A DNA stretch of 7,987 nucleotides from an uncultured Clostridia bacterium. GTDB taxonomy: Bacteria; Bacillota_A; Clostridia; Oscillospirales; Oscillospiraceae. Below, one piece after another: positions 6,594-7,987 of the stretch; positions within the stretch are counted from its first letter, which is position 1; each line of letters opens with the position of its first letter. The stretch is from contig CAMZJG010000038.1 of NCBI GenBank assembly GCA_947307505.1, positions 1 to 7,987 on the forward strand, written 5' to 3'. Both the position numbers and the translations under genes were made by a program. The notes below the pieces were generated by a model that saw nothing but the letters and a program-made list of their open reading frames with translations, was not told the origin of the DNA and did no database searches.

Positions 6594-6608
6594 ATGCTGG
6601 GGTATACT
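6579..6608 (+). promoter_or_regulatory. Promoter of the dehydratase-like operon
   Basis: TTGTCA at 6579-6584, an 18-nt spacer, and TATACT at 6603-6608, overlapping a further TATAA. Predicted start near 6615, with an A/G-rich leader of about 30 nt. The box sequences match those of the ABC transporter promoter at 3442-3470. Confidence 0.7.
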
Positions 6609-6633
6609 ATAAGGAAAGAAAAGGAGAAGAAAA

Positions 6634-6639
6634 AGGAGG
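6634..6639 (+). promoter_or_regulatory. Ribosome binding site that decides the dehydratase subunit start
   Basis: Perfect AGGAGG. It is 1 nt from the ATG at 6641 (too close) and 7 nt from the in-frame ATG at 6647 (ideal), so translation most likely starts at 6647. A second AAGGAG at 6621-6626 lies 14 nt before 6641 and is a poorer fit. Confidence 0.65.
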
Positions 6640-6646
6640 GATGTCC

Positions 6647-7819
6647 ATGCTGCGGGAATGCGCCCTGGAAAACCCGGCCTTCCTGGAGCTGTACCGGATC
6701 TGGAAGGACCGGGGAGCGGAGGCGGCCGCCGCCCATCGTGCCAGGGGCGGCAGAGTGGTGGGCTGCCTGGGAGCGGACGTGCCGGAGGAATACCTGCTGG
6801 CGGGCGGGCTGCTGCCCATCCGCATCGCTCCGGATCCCGGGAGCGGTCTGGAATACGCGGACCGGTACCTGGAGGCCTGCTTCGACCCCATGGTGCGGAG
6901 CCAGTTCGACCGGATCGTGCGGCCGGGGGAAAAGCCCTGGGATTATCTCGCCGTGTCCAACTCCACGGACGTGTTGGTGCGGACCTACCTCTATCTCCGG
7001 GAGCTGCGGCGCACGGAGCCGGACTCCCCGGTGCCGGATACGGCCTTTATCGACTGGCTTTTTACCCCCTCTCCGAAATTCCGGCGGTATAACGAAGCCC
7101 GGGCGGAAGAATTCCGGAAAAAGGCAGAGCAGTGGGCGGGAAAGCCCATCACGGACGAGGATGTCCGGGAGGCCATCCATACCCTGAACGGCCAGCGCTC
7201 CGCCATGGGCCGCATCTATGGCCTGCGGCAGGCCCGGGAGCCGCGTATCAGCGGCACGGAGGCCCTGGTGATCGCCGGGGCGGGCTTCTATATGGACCGG
7301 GGCCTGCACCGGGATCTTGTCAACGCCGTCGCGGTCGAGGCGGCGGCCTGGCCCGTCCTCCAAGGGCCGAGGCTGTACGTCAGCGGAACGGAGCAATATG
7401 ATCTGACGGTGTATTCCGGCCTGGAAGAGGCCGGAGCGGTGATCGTGGGGGAGGACCAGGACTGCGGTCAGCGGTACTATGAGCGGCTCACGGACCGGGA
7501 GAGCCCCCCGGAGGAGGCCGTCGCCGCCCGGTATATCCGCCGCGTCCCCTCCCCGAAAAAGGCCACCGTCTCCCGGCGGGTGGAGGCCCTTTGCTGCGAA
7601 GCGGAGGAAGCCGGGGCCGCGGGCGTCGCCGTATTCATGGACTGGTTCGAAGAGGCCGCCAGCTGGGATTTCCCGGAGGAGAAGGCTGCCCTGGAGGCCA
7701 TTGGCATCCGGGCGGCGGAATTCTGCAAGCTGCCCTACCCGGCGGACCGGGACGAGACGCTTCCGGCCAGGCTGGAGGCCTTTGTGGAGGAATTGAAGGG
7801 AGGGGCGGCAAATGGCTGA
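6647..7819 (+). CDS. 2-hydroxyacyl-CoA dehydratase / benzoyl-CoA reductase family subunit (HgdB/BcrC-like)
   Basis: 390-residue cytoplasmic protein of the 2-hydroxyacyl-CoA dehydratase D-component family. Known members form two-subunit iron-sulfur enzymes that remove water from 2-hydroxyacyl-CoA or reduce benzoyl-CoA after ATP-driven electron injection by an activator protein. Family hallmarks: GCLGADVPEEYLLAGGLLPIRI at 39-60 (two-part quote: GCLGADVPEEY, LLAGGLLPIRI), CFDPMVRSQF at 78-87, DYLAVSNSTD at 99-108, and LYVSGTEQ followed by GAVIVGEDQDCGQRYYE at 263-279. Oddity: Cys78 fits the first cluster-ligand cysteine. The second (usual TCD motif) reads STD at 106-108, and the third (usual KFC motif) appears as DWFEEAASWDFP at 332-343 with no Cys. 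The subunit may thus carry no standard cluster or a modified one. The substrate is not evident. The gene overlaps the next by 8 nt, so the two are co-expressed. Start 6647 is chosen by the ribosome binding site; 6641 is the alternative. Confidence 0.85.
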   Translation: MLRECALENPAFLELYRIWKDRGAEAAAAHRARGGRVVGCLGADVPEEYLLAGGLLPIRIAPDPGSGLEYADRYLEACFDPMVRSQFDRIVRPGEKPWDYLAVSNSTDVLVRTYLYLRELRRTEPDSPVPDTAFIDWLFTPSPKFRRYNEARAEEFRKKAEQWAGKPITDEDVREAIHTLNGQRSAMGRIYGLRQAREPRISGTEALVIAGAGFYMDRGLHRDLVNAVAVEAAAWPVLQGPRLYVSGTEQYDLTVYSGLEEAGAVIVGEDQDCGQRYYERLTDRESPPEEAVAARYIRRVPSPKKATVSRRVEALCCEAEEAGAAGVAVFMDWFEEAASWDFPEEKAALEAIGIRAAEFCKLPYPADRDETLPARLEAFVEELKGGAANG

Positions 7820-7987
7820 GGAACGCAGGGCGGTGAAGACCCTGAAAGCGGCCCAGGAATCCGGGGCCTACCAGAAGGAATGGTTCCGCTCCCTCCACGG
7901 CCGGGTCGCGGCGGGGGAGGATTTCGCCTACCTGAACGCGGACGTGCCCATGGAGATCTTCCGGGCCATGGACATCCCCTTCTGCGT
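7812..7987 (+). CDS. Second 2-hydroxyacyl-CoA dehydratase / benzoyl-CoA reductase-like subunit, N-terminus (cut by window edge)
   Basis: Only 58 residues are visible. The start MAEERRAVKTLKAAQ is followed by a helical, charged stretch and then YLNADVPMEIFRAMDIPFC at 40-58, which matches the N-terminal ADVP-E-A---IP pattern of this family; the preceding gene has the parallel ADVPEEYLLAGGLLP. It is therefore probably the partner subunit of a heterodimeric enzyme. The ATG at 7812 overlaps the upstream stop by 8 nt in another frame, with a GGGAGG about 7 nt upstream, consistent with coupled, stoichiometric translation. The cluster cysteines of this subunit would lie beyond the window, so its catalytic state cannot be judged. 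Confidence 0.75.
   Translation, partial: MAEERRAVKTLKAAQESGAYQKEWFRSLHGRVAAGEDFAYLNADVPMEIFRAMDIPFC

Noticed and set aside
5461..6612. A 383-codon open frame on the plus strand opposite the CapA-like gene
   Set aside because: The opposite strand encodes clear metallophosphatase motifs; this frame is low-complexity, has no good ribosome site and runs through the divergent promoters.
6554..7396. A 280-codon open frame on the minus strand opposite the dehydratase subunit
   Set aside because: Shadow frame; the sense strand has the family motifs, a promoter and a perfect ribosome binding site.

Overview
The window looks like a chromosomal segment of a GC-rich anaerobic Firmicute, most likely a Clostridia member of the Oscillospirales type. 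This is an inference. The supports are strong AAAGGAG/AGGAGG Shine-Dalgarno sites, sigma-A type promoters, a recJ-rel gene pair, and a 2-hydroxyacyl-CoA dehydratase/benzoyl-CoA reductase-like pair typical of strict anaerobes. No rRNA, tRNA, CRISPR array, insertion sequence or phage gene was seen. Codon use is uniform across the genes, with G/C-rich third positions.

Left part (1-3360, minus strand): a compact housekeeping operon is read right to left. It runs from a promoter near 3326-3360 to rpiB (ribose-5-phosphate isomerase B, probably starting at TTG), then a 59-residue single-pass membrane protein whose start overlaps the rpiB stop (ATGA), then recJ (ssDNA exonuclease), then rel (RelA/SpoT-type (p)ppGpp synthetase/hydrolase), which begins 3 nt after recJ and runs off the left edge. 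The apt gene that often lies between recJ and rel in Firmicutes is absent here.

Middle (3442-5349): a textbook sigma-A promoter, and a small hairpin just upstream of the ribosome binding site, precede one ABCB/MsbA-type half-transporter (membrane domain fused to ATPase) on the plus strand. It ends at a strong intrinsic terminator with a 12-bp stem. The terminator has T-rich flanks on both strands, so it probably also serves the convergent gene on the other side.

Right part (5350-7987): a cytoplasmic CapA-like metallophosphatase on the minus strand is divergent from a two-gene plus-strand operon. That operon encodes subunits of a 2-hydroxyacyl-CoA dehydratase/benzoyl-CoA reductase-like enzyme; the second gene is cut by the right edge. 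The 118-bp gap holds back-to-back promoters whose -35 boxes overlap on opposite strands. They lie inside a perfect CCGGAC/GTCCGG dyad that looks like an operator. The first dehydratase subunit appears to lack two of the three usual cluster-ligand cysteines.

Most of the window is ordinary. The dehydratase-like pair with its operator-like control region is the part most worth following up, but the sequence does not show its substrate.
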